From contig NZ_JAAVUR010000015.1 of NCBI RefSeq assembly GCF_018449545.1, positions 62,001 through 126,000 on the forward strand: a stretch of 64,000 nt of DNA, given 5' to 3'. Origin of the DNA: Granulicella sp. dw_53. GTDB lineage: Bacteria > Acidobacteriota > Terriglobia > Terriglobales > Acidobacteriaceae. Shown here one piece after another: positions 37,840 through 48,100 of the stretch (positions within the stretch are counted from its first letter, which is position 1; each line of letters opens with the position of its first letter). A program made the translations under genes and the position numbers. The notes beneath the pieces were generated by a model. The model had not been told where the DNA came from, searched no databases, and worked only from the letters and a program-made list of their open reading frames with translations.

Positions 37840-40521
37840 ATGATTTTGGTACCAGCATTGATTCGAAAGCAACTCGTTCCGGCTGCAACTCTGCTTGTCT
37901 CTTTTCTATTTATGCTGCCCGTGCATGGTCAGACGGCTGCGAGTGGCGATGCCTATCTGGATCCATCGCTTCCGGTGGAACGACGTGTTGAGGATTTGGT
38001 TCATCGCATGACGCTGGCCGAGAAGATTGCTCAGATGCAGAGTGAAGCGCCGGCGATTCCGCGGCTTCATGTTGTGCAATACGATTGGTGGAATGAAGGC
38101 TTGCATGGTGTGGCTCGATCGGGCTATGCAACGGTGTTTCCGCAGGCGATCGGCCTAGCTGCTACCTGGGATAAGAAGCTGATCAATCGTGTTGCCGATA
38201 CGATCTCGACCGAGACACGCGCAAAGTATAACGAAGCGCAGCGGCAGGGGAATCACTCTATCTACTATGGCCTCACGCTCTGGTCTCCCAACATCAATAT
38301 CGTTCGCGACCCGCGTTGGGGCCGGGGACAGGAGACCTATGGCGAAGACCCATTCCTGACCGGAGAGATTGGGGCTGCGTTCGTCCGCGGTCTGCAGGGA
38401 ACTGACCCTAGGTTTCTGAAGACGGTGGCTACGGCGAAGCACTTTGCAGTTCACAGCGGACCGGAGTCCGAACGGCATACCTTCGATGCGGTGATCTCGG
38501 CGTACGATCTTGCCGATACCTATCTGCCTGCCTTCCGCGAGCTGATCGTCGATGCGCACGCTGCCAGCCTGATGTGTGCGTATAACTCTGTGAATGGTTC
38601 GCCGGCCTGTGCCAGCACACCGCTGTTGCAGGAGACTCTGAAACGCGACTGGCGCTTTAGCGGATATATCGTCTCGGACTGCGCGGCTATTACCGATGTT
38701 GCTGTGGGGCATAAGTTCGCCGTCGATATGGCACACGCCGCAGCAGCTTCTGTGAAGGCTGGTACGGATCTGAGTTGTGGTAAAGAATACGCCGCGCTCA
38801 CGGAGGCGGTGCAGCAAGGATTGGTTAGCGAGGCTGCGCTCGATGCTGCGGTGAAGCGGCTTTTCACTGCACGGTTCCGGCTGGGTATGTTCGATCCGGT
38901 GGAGCGGATGTCTTACAACAGCATTCCTTTTAGCGAGAACAATTCGCCTGCGCATGCTGCGCTTGCGCTACAGAGCGCACGCGCTTCCATGGTTCTGCTG
39001 AAGAATGAACGGGGTGCATTGCCTCTTCGCAAGTCGTTGCGCTCGATCGCCGTCATTGGGCCGAACGCTGCGGCGTTGCCTGCGCTTGAGGGGAATTACA
39101 ACGCGATTGCGGCTCATCCGGCGATGCCGCTCATGGCTCTGGAGGAACGTTTTCCAGGCCGCGTGAAGTATGCCCAAGGGGCACCATACGTTGAGGGGCT
39201 GCCGGTTCCTGTCCCTGAGACGGTCTTTTCTTCCGGAGCGGGGGAGCACGGGCTGAAGGCGGAGTTCTTCAATGGCAGCGGCCTTAGCGGCGAACCGGTT
39301 GCACGCCGAGTCGACCGGCACATCGACTTCGACTGGAACGGTGCGGCGCCGGTGGAGGGAGTTTCGCCTACAAACTTCTCGGTGCGCTGGACCGGCACGT
39401 TGACTCCGCCCGCGCCTGGCACGATTGGCTTTGGATTTTCCATGGCGCACTGCAGCACCTGCGAGGATTCCGAGACGGTAAAGGTTTGGCTGGACGGAAA
39501 GCTGGCCTACGACTTCAACCATCCTGCTACTCACGGACGACGGGCTCCGACTCGTCCGTTTGACCTGACATTTACTGACGTACTACCGCATGCCATCCGG
39601 ATCGAATATACGCACGATGCACCGCACTTTGGAGCTGGCTTGACCTTCAATTGGAAGCCTCCGGTTGCAGTACTGCGTCAGCAGGCCGTCGCCGCGGCAG
39701 AGAAGTCGGATACGGTGATCGCCTTCCTGGGCTTGAGTCCTGAACTTGAAGGCGAAGAGATGCCGGTGCATGTGGACGGCTTCGATGGTGGAGATCGCAA
39801 CACGATCGAACTGCCCGCAGCGCAGCAAGAGCTTGTTACGGCGCTTGCGGCTACGGGTAAACCACTGATCATCGTTCTGATGAATGGAAGTTCGCTTGCG
39901 CTTAAGGGCGCGGCCGAGAAGGCGTCTGCGATTCTAGAGGCTTGGTACCCAGGGCAGGATGGGGGAACGGCCATTGTTGAGACGTTGCTCGGCGAAAATA
40001 ATCCGTCCGGCCGGCTGCCGATTACCTTCTATGCGGGAACCGATCAACTGCCGCGGTTCGATGACTACTCTATGAAAAATCGTACTTACCGCTACTTTGC
40101 AGGAGCCCCGCTTTATCCCTTTGGATACGGTATGAGTTATACGAATTTTACTTACTCTTCGGGCAAGCTTTCTACGACACAGTTGCAGGCTGGTGCGCCT
40201 CTCTCCGTGAGCGTAGCGGTAAAGAACAGTGGAGATGTTGATGGCGATGAGACGGTTGAAGTGTACCTGGTGCCCAAGGGGAAGGCGAATGCGCCTCTCC
40301 ACGCGCTGGCCAGCTTCGAGAAGGTACATCTCCGCAAGGGTGAGACAAGGGCCGTACAGTGCACGATCGATCCTCGCCAACTTAGTCTGGTTGCGCAAGA
40401 CGGTACGCGGAGCGTTCAAGCGGGGGAGTACGAGATCTACGTCGGGGGAAGCCAGCCAAGGCACGATGCTGGTATCTTTCTTCCTTTCAAGATCAACGGC
40501 TCCAGCAGGGTGGCGCCGTAG
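37840..40521 (+). CDS. GH3 beta-xylosidase/beta-glucosidase with PA14 domain
   Basis: An 893-residue exported glycosidase releasing single sugars from oligosaccharide ends. A Sec signal peptide covers residues 1-31. The N-terminal barrel has QYDWWNEGLHGVARSG, NINIVRDPRWGRGQETYGEDP and KHFAVHSGPE. The nucleophile is D280 in YIVSDCAAI. A PA14 module (about 465-600: GLKAEFFNG, DFDWNGAAPV) interrupts the C-terminal sandwich. GLSPELEGEE and the fibronectin-like domain (VAVKNSGDVDGDETVEVYL) end it. The early motifs resemble bacterial beta-xylosidases. ATG 37840 (AAGGAAA upstream) was chosen; the frame is open to 37714. Confidence 0.9.
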   Translation: MILVPALIRKQLVPAATLLVSFLFMLPVHGQTAASGDAYLDPSLPVERRVEDLVHRMTLAEKIAQMQSEAPAIPRLHVVQYDWWNEGLHGVARSGYATVFPQAIGLAATWDKKLINRVADTISTETRAKYNEAQRQGNHSIYYGLTLWSPNINIVRDPRWGRGQETYGEDPFLTGEIGAAFVRGLQGTDPRFLKTVATAKHFAVHSGPESERHTFDAVISAYDLADTYLPAFRELIVDAHAASLMCAYNSVNGSPACASTPLLQETLKRDWRFSGYIVSDCAAITDVAVGHKFAVDMAHAAAASVKAGTDLSCGKEYAALTEAVQQGLVSEAALDAAVKRLFTARFRLGMFDPVERMSYNSIPFSENNSPAHAALALQSARASMVLLKNERGALPLRKSLRSIAVIGPNAAALPALEGNYNAIAAHPAMPLMALEERFPGRVKYAQGAPYVEGLPVPVPETVFSSGAGEHGLKAEFFNGSGLSGEPVARRVDRHIDFDWNGAAPVEGVSPTNFSVRWTGTLTPPAPGTIGFGFSMAHCSTCEDSETVKVWLDGKLAYDFNHPATHGRRAPTRPFDLTFTDVLPHAIRIEYTHDAPHFGAGLTFNWKPPVAVLRQQAVAAAEKSDTVIAFLGLSPELEGEEMPVHVDGFDGGDRNTIELPAAQQELVTALAATGKPLIIVLMNGSSLALKGAAEKASAILEAWYPGQDGGTAIVETLLGENNPSGRLPITFYAGTDQLPRFDDYSMKNRTYRYFAGAPLYPFGYGMSYTNFTYSSGKLSTTQLQAGAPLSVSVAVKNSGDVDGDETVEVYLVPKGKANAPLHALASFEKVHLRKGETRAVQCTIDPRQLSLVAQDGTRSVQAGEYEIYVGGSQPRHDAGIFLPFKINGSSRVAP

Positions 40522-40602
40522 GTGGCGGATAAGATATGCGAATGACTTACAGTATCTGGACGACGGAGTCTCAAACTGCGCAGTGTTGTGAGGAGGTGTG
40601 AC

Positions 40603-42189
40603 GTGCCTTCCAGAATAAGCAGACGGGTCTTCATGGAGCGAGGAGTGGCATCGCTTGCGGCTCTGAGTGGGCTGCCTGCTCTTGGGCAGGTTGTGGAGGT
40701 CTCCGGCGCGGCACCCGAGTTTCGCACATCGAATGCGAGATGGCAGGGCGCATACGATAAGGCGCTGAGCGTGCTCGCGCATAACGTGCGGGTGATGCCG
40801 AGGTATGACAAGCCAATTCTTATCGAAGGCGCCGACTATGCAGGAATCTGGCAGGAGTGCGGACCGCATGAGTCGCTGGTGTATCGGCACTTTCGAAAGG
40901 ACGTGGCGCGCAATAGCCACATGACATTCTTTGCTCTGCAGCGTCCGGACGGACAGATTCCTGCCAATAATAAGCTGACGGAGACGGGCTTCGGTCAGAT
41001 CCAGATGGTGGTTCCGATCGCCGCGACGGCCTGGGAGCTTGCACGCGCAACGGGCGATGACGAGTTGCTTCGCACGGCCTATGCGTCGTGCTCGCGCTGG
41101 GACGACTGGCTCGGAAAGTATCGCAATACTCGCGGGACGGGGTTGGTCGAGGGCTTCTGCACCTACGACACGGGCCACGATAACAGTCCGAGGTGGGAGG
41201 GGATTCCTCCACAATGTCCGGGTAAGGATGCAAAGAGATATCCTCCACTGCCTAGTCTTCCGCGCCTTTGCCCGGATTTATCTGCCACTGTGTACGGTGC
41301 GCGCGTTGCCTTATCGGCCATGGCGCAGGCGTTGGGGAAGTCTGCGGAGGCTCAACGCTGGATGGACAGTGCGGAACGAATTCGCGGTCTCATCCTCTCT
41401 AAGCTCTACGTGTCCGAGGATGCTACCTTCTACGATCTCGATGCCGAGAACAACTTCGTCAAGGTTCGATCCGACATACTTAGCCGAATGTGCGGAGAGC
41501 ATGTGGTGGATCAGAGGCTCTTCGATGAGCTGTGGACACGCCAGATTCATAACCCTAAGGCGTTCTGGGCTCCCTTCCCACTGCCGTCGGTGGCGTTGGA
41601 CGATCCTCGCTTTGTGCGGCCGATCCCGCGGAACTCGTGGGGAGGAGCATCGCAGGCTTTGACTGCGTTGCGTGCGATCCGCTGGTTCGATCACTATGGA
41701 CGTTCCGCGGAGTTCAGCTTCATGATGGATCGTTGGTGCGACGCGCTGCAACGCGACATGACGTTCCGTCAGCAACTCGATCCGCTCAGTGGCGATTTCA
41801 CCAAGGAAGATATGCCAAGCTACTCGCCGGCGTCGCTGGTGATGATGGAGTACACCTGGAGACTTGCCGGAGTTTGCGAAGAGGTGGAGGAGTTGCAGTG
41901 GAATATTCGTCCTGGGCATCCCGCCGCCGAGGCAGCACACTTTCGCATTGCGACCGATGCTGGCCGCGTTGCGGAGGTGCAGTACGAGAGCCGGGGTGCT
42001 GTGCTTAAACTTAATAGCCAAATCGTTGGCAGTGTGCAATCGGGCACGGCGCGCCTGGTTACGGACAAGGCAGGGAAGCCGGTTGCTCTGTTAGGTATTC
42101 ATGAGCAACCGCAGAAGGTTTCGTTGAAGCTCCCCGGTCATGCGGTGCAGTCGTTCTCTTTGCTGCCGAATCAACGGATACGTCTCTAA
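40603..42189 (+). CDS. Tat-exported (alpha/alpha)6-barrel glycosidase, specificity unknown
   Basis: A 528-residue protein with a twin-arginine signal (SRRVFMERGVASLAAL). The GTG at 40603 follows AGGAGGTG at ideal distance. The body is helix-rich with the look of trehalase/GH63/MGH1-like (alpha/alpha)6 barrels: DYAGIWQECGPHESLVYRHF near the start, GQIPANNKLTETGFG, VEGFCTYDTGHDNSPRWEG, and NSWGGASQALTALRAIRWF. A small C-terminal strand domain follows (VQYESRGAVLKLNSQIVG). Acidic residues in TYDTGHDNSPRWEG are candidate catalytic ones. Its place between GH3 and GH10 genes suggests action on xylan side chains. I cannot place it in a named GH family. Confidence 0.65.
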   Translation: MPSRISRRVFMERGVASLAALSGLPALGQVVEVSGAAPEFRTSNARWQGAYDKALSVLAHNVRVMPRYDKPILIEGADYAGIWQECGPHESLVYRHFRKDVARNSHMTFFALQRPDGQIPANNKLTETGFGQIQMVVPIAATAWELARATGDDELLRTAYASCSRWDDWLGKYRNTRGTGLVEGFCTYDTGHDNSPRWEGIPPQCPGKDAKRYPPLPSLPRLCPDLSATVYGARVALSAMAQALGKSAEAQRWMDSAERIRGLILSKLYVSEDATFYDLDAENNFVKVRSDILSRMCGEHVVDQRLFDELWTRQIHNPKAFWAPFPLPSVALDDPRFVRPIPRNSWGGASQALTALRAIRWFDHYGRSAEFSFMMDRWCDALQRDMTFRQQLDPLSGDFTKEDMPSYSPASLVMMEYTWRLAGVCEEVEELQWNIRPGHPAAEAAHFRIATDAGRVAEVQYESRGAVLKLNSQIVGSVQSGTARLVTDKAGKPVALLGIHEQPQKVSLKLPGHAVQSFSLLPNQRIRL

Positions 42190-42245
42190 CCTCGCATGGC
42201 GAGTAACGCTGCCGGCCAAGACCGGGTTGCGTAGGAGTGCATAAG

Positions 42246-43415
42246 ATGGTCAGTAGAAGAAGTTTTGTGGCAGCTGGGTTGAAGGGTACGGCAGCGCTGG
42301 GAGCGCTTTCGATGGCGTCTCCTTTGCTGACGGGTTGCGTTCATCACATGGCTCCGCATGCGGGTCTACTGGGCTCTCTAGATGATGTAAAGGGCCGCCG
42401 CTCGCTTCGCGCTCATGCACGGAAGAAGGGTCTGCTGTCGGGCTCCGCGGTGCACGTCGACAAGATCTCGACGGACCCAGAGTACGCTCGCGTTTTAAGC
42501 GAACAATGCGACATCCTGGTGCCGCATATCGAACTGAAGTGGGTTGGCCTGCGGCCAGCACGAGATCAATTTAACTTCGCGCCAGGAGATGCGCTGCTTG
42601 CGTTCGCGGACCGCAACCATATCCACGTTCGAGGCCATACACTTTGCTGGCACGAGTCTGTTCCCGACTGGATCAAGCTACCGGAGAACGCCAAAGACAC
42701 GCGTCAACTGTTCGTGGAACACATCCGGACGGTGTGCAAACACTTCGCTGGACGCATGCATTCCTGGGATGTGGTGAACGAGGCGATCCTTCCCAAGGAT
42801 GGGCGAGCCGATGGATTGCGCAAGTCGTTCTGGTTCGAGCAGATGGGGCCTGAATATATTGACCTCGCCTTTCATACTGCGCGGGCAGCCGATCCCCATG
42901 CCTTGCTCACTTACAACGACTACGGTGTCGAGTATGACAACGAAGACGATGGCGCACGCAGAAAACAGATCCTTGCCTTACTTCGCGGCATGAAGCAACG
43001 CGGGGTTCCGCTGGATGCTTTCGGTATCCAGAGCCATATCAAAGCCGCACAGCCCTACACGATAGGAAAGGGGCTCTCCGAGTTTATGGAGAGCGTTCAG
43101 CAGATGGGGCTGCAGATCTACTTGACCGAGCTTGACGTCAATGAAGACGATATCAAGACCGATGATGTGGCTCAGCGAGACGCGGAGATCGCGAAGACCT
43201 ACCGTCAATTCCTCGATGTCGCGTTAGCGAACCCTGCAGTGAAGCTCGTACTTACATGGGACTTCAGCGATCGCTTTACGTGGTTGAACAACGGTCCAAC
43301 CCACCAGCGCAAACAGCCCAACAGACCGCAACGCTCGCTTCCGTTTGACCGCGACTATCGGCCTAAAGAGGCTTTCTTCGCCATACGCGATGCCTATGAT
43401 GCCAGGCGCGTCTGA
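42246..43415 (+). CDS. GH10 endo-1,4-beta-xylanase
   Basis: A 389-residue exported xylanase cutting the xylan backbone. It has a twin-arginine motif (SRRSFVAAG) followed by a lipobox (PLLTGC), so it is probably a lipoprotein. GH10 landmarks are KWVGLRPARDQFNF, GHTLCWHESVPDW, the acid/base E179 in WDVVNEAI, and the nucleophile E295 in YLTELDVNE. LVLTWDFSDRFTWL closes the barrel. The ATG at 42246 has AGGAG nine bases before it. It supports the xylan assignment of the locus. No carbohydrate-binding module is present. Confidence 0.94.
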   Translation: MVSRRSFVAAGLKGTAALGALSMASPLLTGCVHHMAPHAGLLGSLDDVKGRRSLRAHARKKGLLSGSAVHVDKISTDPEYARVLSEQCDILVPHIELKWVGLRPARDQFNFAPGDALLAFADRNHIHVRGHTLCWHESVPDWIKLPENAKDTRQLFVEHIRTVCKHFAGRMHSWDVVNEAILPKDGRADGLRKSFWFEQMGPEYIDLAFHTARAADPHALLTYNDYGVEYDNEDDGARRKQILALLRGMKQRGVPLDAFGIQSHIKAAQPYTIGKGLSEFMESVQQMGLQIYLTELDVNEDDIKTDDVAQRDAEIAKTYRQFLDVALANPAVKLVLTWDFSDRFTWLNNGPTHQRKQPNRPQRSLPFDRDYRPKEAFFAIRDAYDARRV

Positions 43416-43447
43416 TCCAGTTTAATTTTGCACGAACAGGAGTATCG

Positions 43448-45037
43448 ATGATTCGCAGAGATTTTCTTCGCAACGGAACTACGGGCGCCATTGCTGCTCT
43501 GCTGCCTTCGGCTGTGGAGGCTTCTGCGGAGGCGCCGCGACAGGGTGCACCGGCCACACGCTTTGACGTACGAGTATTTGGCGCTGTGGGAGATGGCAAG
43601 GCGATCGATACTCCGGCTATCAATCGCGCCATCGAAGCCGCTGCTGCTTCGGGTGGCGGTACGGTGCATTTTCCTGCGGGGGTATATGCGTGCTACACCA
43701 TTCGTCTGAAGAGCCACGTCTCGTTGTTCCTCGATGCGGGAGCGACGATCCTTGCGGCATCGGTTCCTGATGCAGGCACGACGAGTGGCGGGTACGATGC
43801 TGCAGGCCCTCCGCCGGCATGGGCGGCGTACCAGGACTTCGGTCATGCACATTGGCCTAACAGCCTTATCTGGGGCGATGGCCTCGAGAATATCTCCATC
43901 AGTGGAACTGGACTGATCTGGGGCAAAGGCCTGAGCCGCGGCGAGGCAAACGAGTTACCCCGAGCTGAGAGTCCTGGAGTCGGGAACAAAGCGATCGCTC
44001 TCAAGAACTGCCGGAACGTGAACCTTCGCGACTTCAGCATATTGATGGGCGGGCACTTTGCGATCCTGTTGACCGGAGTAGATAACGTTGTGATCGATGG
44101 CCTGACCATCGACACCAACCGCGACGGCGTCGATATCGATTGCTGCCGCAACGTGCGTGTCGCGAACTGCGCCGTCAATTCGCCCTGGGACGACGCGATC
44201 TGTCCCAAGAGCTCCTTCGCCCTCGGCTATGCGCGGGTCACGGAGTACGTGACGATCACGAACTGCTATGTGACCGGAGCTTACGAGTACGGCACTATGC
44301 TGGATGGCACCTGGAAGGTGCATGCCTACTCCGAGGTGCGCAAGGCGGTGGGACGGATCAAGTGCGGTACGGAGTCCAACGGCGGCTTCAAGAACATCAC
44401 GATTTCAAACTGCATCCTCGACCGGTGCCGCGGCTTTGCGTTGGAGACAGTCGACGGTGCGCGCATCGAAGACATTACCGTGACGAACATTAGCATGCGT
44501 GGCGTGGTTCATTCGCCGATCTTTCTTCGTCTCGGTGCACGAATGCGCGGACCGCAGGGTGTAGGGCTCGGAGTCATGCGGCGCATTCTGCTATCGAACA
44601 TCACCAGCTCGGGCGCTGTCTCGGAGTACCCTTCTATCATTGCGGGACTGGCGGATGCGCCGATCGAGGATATCAAGATCAGCGACGTTTATCTGCATCA
44701 ACTCGGAGGCGGCTCAGCGGAGTGGGCTGCGAGGACTCCACCTGAGGCGGCGAAGGCCTACCCTGAGGCAGACATGTTTGGGACTCTTCCCGCCAGTGGG
44801 TTCTTCATTCGGCATGCACGCAACCTGGAGTTTACGAACGTGCAGATTGCTACCGAGAAGCCTGATGTGCGTCCCGCGTTCTGGGCCGAGGACGTCGATG
44901 GGCTGGATGTCTTCCGATTACGCAGCGCGAGATCCGTCGATGCTTTTCGGCTGCGGAACACACGTTCCTTCCGGACCTTCGGCGCGAGAGATGGCCGTGA
45001 CCGGACTCTCGATGTCGCAAACGACGAGAAGTTTTGA
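43448..45037 (+). CDS. GH28 polygalacturonase-like protein
   Basis: A 529-residue right-handed beta-helix protein with a twin-arginine leader (MIRRDFLRNG). The N-terminal VFGAVGDGKAIDTPAINRAIEAA is typical of GH28 and pectate-lyase-like folds. Catalytic-region motifs are TNRDGVDIDCCRNV, SPWDDAIC with the Asp pair, and GTESNGGFKNITISNC. The His-Gly motif is replaced in part, so the exact activity (endo-, exo-polygalacturonase or rhamnogalacturonase) is uncertain. It is the last gene of the run, 32 bases after the xylanase. Confidence 0.85.
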   Translation: MIRRDFLRNGTTGAIAALLPSAVEASAEAPRQGAPATRFDVRVFGAVGDGKAIDTPAINRAIEAAAASGGGTVHFPAGVYACYTIRLKSHVSLFLDAGATILAASVPDAGTTSGGYDAAGPPPAWAAYQDFGHAHWPNSLIWGDGLENISISGTGLIWGKGLSRGEANELPRAESPGVGNKAIALKNCRNVNLRDFSILMGGHFAILLTGVDNVVIDGLTIDTNRDGVDIDCCRNVRVANCAVNSPWDDAICPKSSFALGYARVTEYVTITNCYVTGAYEYGTMLDGTWKVHAYSEVRKAVGRIKCGTESNGGFKNITISNCILDRCRGFALETVDGARIEDITVTNISMRGVVHSPIFLRLGARMRGPQGVGLGVMRRILLSNITSSGAVSEYPSIIAGLADAPIEDIKISDVYLHQLGGGSAEWAARTPPEAAKAYPEADMFGTLPASGFFIRHARNLEFTNVQIATEKPDVRPAFWAEDVDGLDVFRLRSARSVDAFRLRNTRSFRTFGARDGRDRTLDVANDEKF

Positions 45038-45102
45038 TCTCGGTTCTGGTGCTGGCAAGCTCCATACTATTCTTTGCATCGAACCTTATTCTCAAAAAGA
45101 GA

Positions 45103-45145
45103 GATGGGCCAAGCTGGCTGCTAAACCAGCTTGGCCCATCTTTGT
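45103..45145. terminator. bidirectional terminator between convergent genes
   Basis: A perfect 15-bp stem (45103-45117 with 45126-45140) with an 8-base loop. It is flanked by CAAAAAGA on the left (a T-tract on the minus strand) and TTTGTG on the right. It separates the GH28 and esterase genes. Confidence 0.9.
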
Positions 45146-45160
45146 GCAGTTCGCCTTGTT

Positions 45161-48100
45161 CTATTGCACGGTGACTGTGAGAGGTACGTTGCTGGTGACG
45201 TTGTTGGCGGTGACGTTCACATTCATCGTGTACGTTCCAGCGGCAGCTTGCTTGCTGCCGCCATCTCCGCAGCCCAAGATTCCGAGCATTGCAGCCGCTG
45301 AGCACACCAGTATCGCGGCGAGAAGGCGCATGTTACGCAACCCGGAACTGCGGCGGCGGAACAGTGCGACCAGCCCGATGCAAGGAAGCGCGAAGGCCCA
45401 CATGGTGCGATGGGAGTTCGTGGAGTCTGGTGACTGTGGAAGTTGAAGCCCAGCCATGCCGGTTGTCCCGATGGTGATGGTTGCTGTTTGCGATGCCGTC
45501 GAAGCCGCGGTGAAGGTAAGGGTTGAGGTGGAGAAGCTGCAGGACATGTGAGAGGGTGGTGTTCCGCAACCAACGGTCACGGTCCCTGTGAACCCGCCTA
45601 TCGGTTTTACGGTAAGCGTGCTGGTTCCACTTGACCCGCGTGCGATTGTGATGGTGGTGGGGGAGAAGGCGGCTTGGTAGGCAGGCGCCGTAACAATCTG
45701 TGTGATGGCTGCGGAGCTCGACGAATTGAATCCGAGAGCTCCCGGGAACGTCGCCGTAATCGTGTGGGTACCTGCCGTGAGTGCCGTTGTGGTGTAAGTG
45801 GCCTTGGACGCGGTGGTGCTGGTGGCGGTCAGAGCTCCAGTTCCGATGACGCTTCCGCCATCGAGGAACGTTACTGTGCCGGCGGGTGCGTTGAGACTTG
45901 TGCTCGCCGTCACTGTCGCTGTGAAGGTGACCGAGCCGTTGAGATTGGAGCTGAGGTTCGAGGAGTCCAGCGTAGTTGTTGTGAGGAGATCGTTCCTGTT
46001 GATGACGACCTGATAGGTCTTCGCGACGCCGTCTTGTGAGGTCACGATGATGTTCAGGGTGTTGTAGCCAATGGTGAGCGGAAGGCCCGCCGAAGCCTGA
46101 CCGCTGATGATGGCTAGGCCGTTGACGGTGATCTTCGCCTTCGGGTCTTCGGCTGTGGCGGTCACTGTGGTTATTGAAACGCCGCTTGGGACATTGAAGT
46201 TGTAGCTGGTCACATCCTGACTGAAGGCCGGGCTGAGAGCTCCTGCGCTTACGCTCAGACCGGTCAATAGGTTTGCATGAGGGAGCGCGGTAAGCCATGG
46301 CATCATCGTTGAGAAGCCGCCGTAGTAAGTGGTATAGGTGCCGGCGTTCAGGTAGGGATCCGTGGTGAGCTGGGTATTCGTGGCCGAGTCCAACGCGGTC
46401 CCGAAGAGCACACTGTTAGAGAATGTCACGATGTTCTGTGCCTGTGAGGGCTTCAGCGAGTGTCCGCCTCCGCCCATGAAGAGGTCCAGCGCAAGGTTCT
46501 GTGGAGCGCCCAGGAACTTGTATACAGGCATCGCGCCTTCGTATCCGATCGCATCTCCTTCTGCGTTATCGGCGTAGTCGTCGTTGGTGTTGTCGATGAG
46601 GACGGCGCGGGGTGCGATGGCCGCGATCTCCTCGTGGTGGTCGAACGGCATCCTGCCTCCATAGCCCCACGTATCGGTCTTGTACATACGCGGCTCTACT
46701 GCGGCGGGGACGATATCGTTCAGGAAGCGCCGGATCATCTCGTTGGAGTTGTGGGTCTGGTGACGGACGTGATCGCCCATGGCCTCCGCTCCGGGCGACG
46801 TGCCCCAGGGGTAGACGTTTCCAAATGGCGCCTGCCGAAAGGGGGTGTTGCCGAAGGAGTCGTAACGGTAGGGCGCCGCGCCGCCGCTTCCAGAGCCGCC
46901 GGGAGCAGTGACCAGAAAGCGGCTGTCGAGAAGTCCAGCCACCAGCGATGCCTTGCCGTAACGCGAGAAGCCGGTGACGACGAGCTTGTTCAAGTTGAGT
47001 AGATTCGCATAGGAGGGATCGTTTGCCGCGAGGTACTGCAGGGCGTCGACCCCACGGCTGGCACCCCATGCCCAGGCGAGTAGGACGCCCCGGTCGTCTC
47101 CAGCGGTGTCGAGGGCGTAAGGGTAAAGTTTGAAGAAAGCTCCGGTGTGGTTGCCGTCGTCACTGGCGACACCCGGGAGGCCGAAGGAAGGGAAGTCCGA
47201 GGTTGGAATACTGAGCACAGCGTATCCGCCGCTGAGGAACGCCGAGTTGGGTGGAGCGAATAAGGGAGAAGAAGCGAAGTCTTCCTCCACGATGACGGGA
47301 TAAGGTGGCTGTCCGGTGGTCGGAAGATAGAGGACTGGGGTGAAAGACGCGGACCTGTTGTTGTCCTGGATGGTTAGGGCAATGGACTTGTAGGCGAGCG
47401 CCCCGCTTGTCTGGCTTGTGGAGACGGCGGTGAGCGATTTGGGTGCCGGCGGCATGTAGCCGAACTCGTAGTACTGGGCGAGATCGATGATCTCGGCGCT
47501 TCGCTTATTCCAATCTGCAAGGTTTTTGACCTTGGTTCCGTCGAAGAAGGTGAATGGATCAGGCAGGTTGTTGACCGTTGGCAGGTCGTAGGGATCGGGG
47601 TATTTCCCAGTTCTGCGGAGACCGCGGAGAGCGGCGTCGAGCGCTAGATTGGCGGTATCGATCTGGGCCTGAGTAGTAGCGGTCGTCTGGACATTGGTTG
47701 CGTCCGTGAGCGCTTTGTTAAGCGCCGTCTCATCCTTCCATACGCCGCGAACGAGGGCGTTCGCCTTGGCGACGTTGATGTTCAGCATATATGTGTTCAA
47801 CTGCATGGCACTGGCGCCGTCATAGCCGGCGAGAACGACATCGCCCCACATGGTGTTGCTGTCCGTTCCTTTGTTGGCTCCGCTGCTCCAAAAGAGTTGA
47901 TACTGGTTCGTATTGGTCGTCTTAGAGGCGGCAAAGATGGCGAAGTCCATCCCGATCTTCGTGTCGTTTACCAGAGGACGATCGCCGATGTACCAGGCGA
48001 TCTCGATGGTGTAGCCGGTCGGGGTGAGCGCAGCCGCATAGGACTTGAGATGTTGGGACCAGGCGGTGGGATAGATGGTCAACCCGGCGTTGGTGGCATT

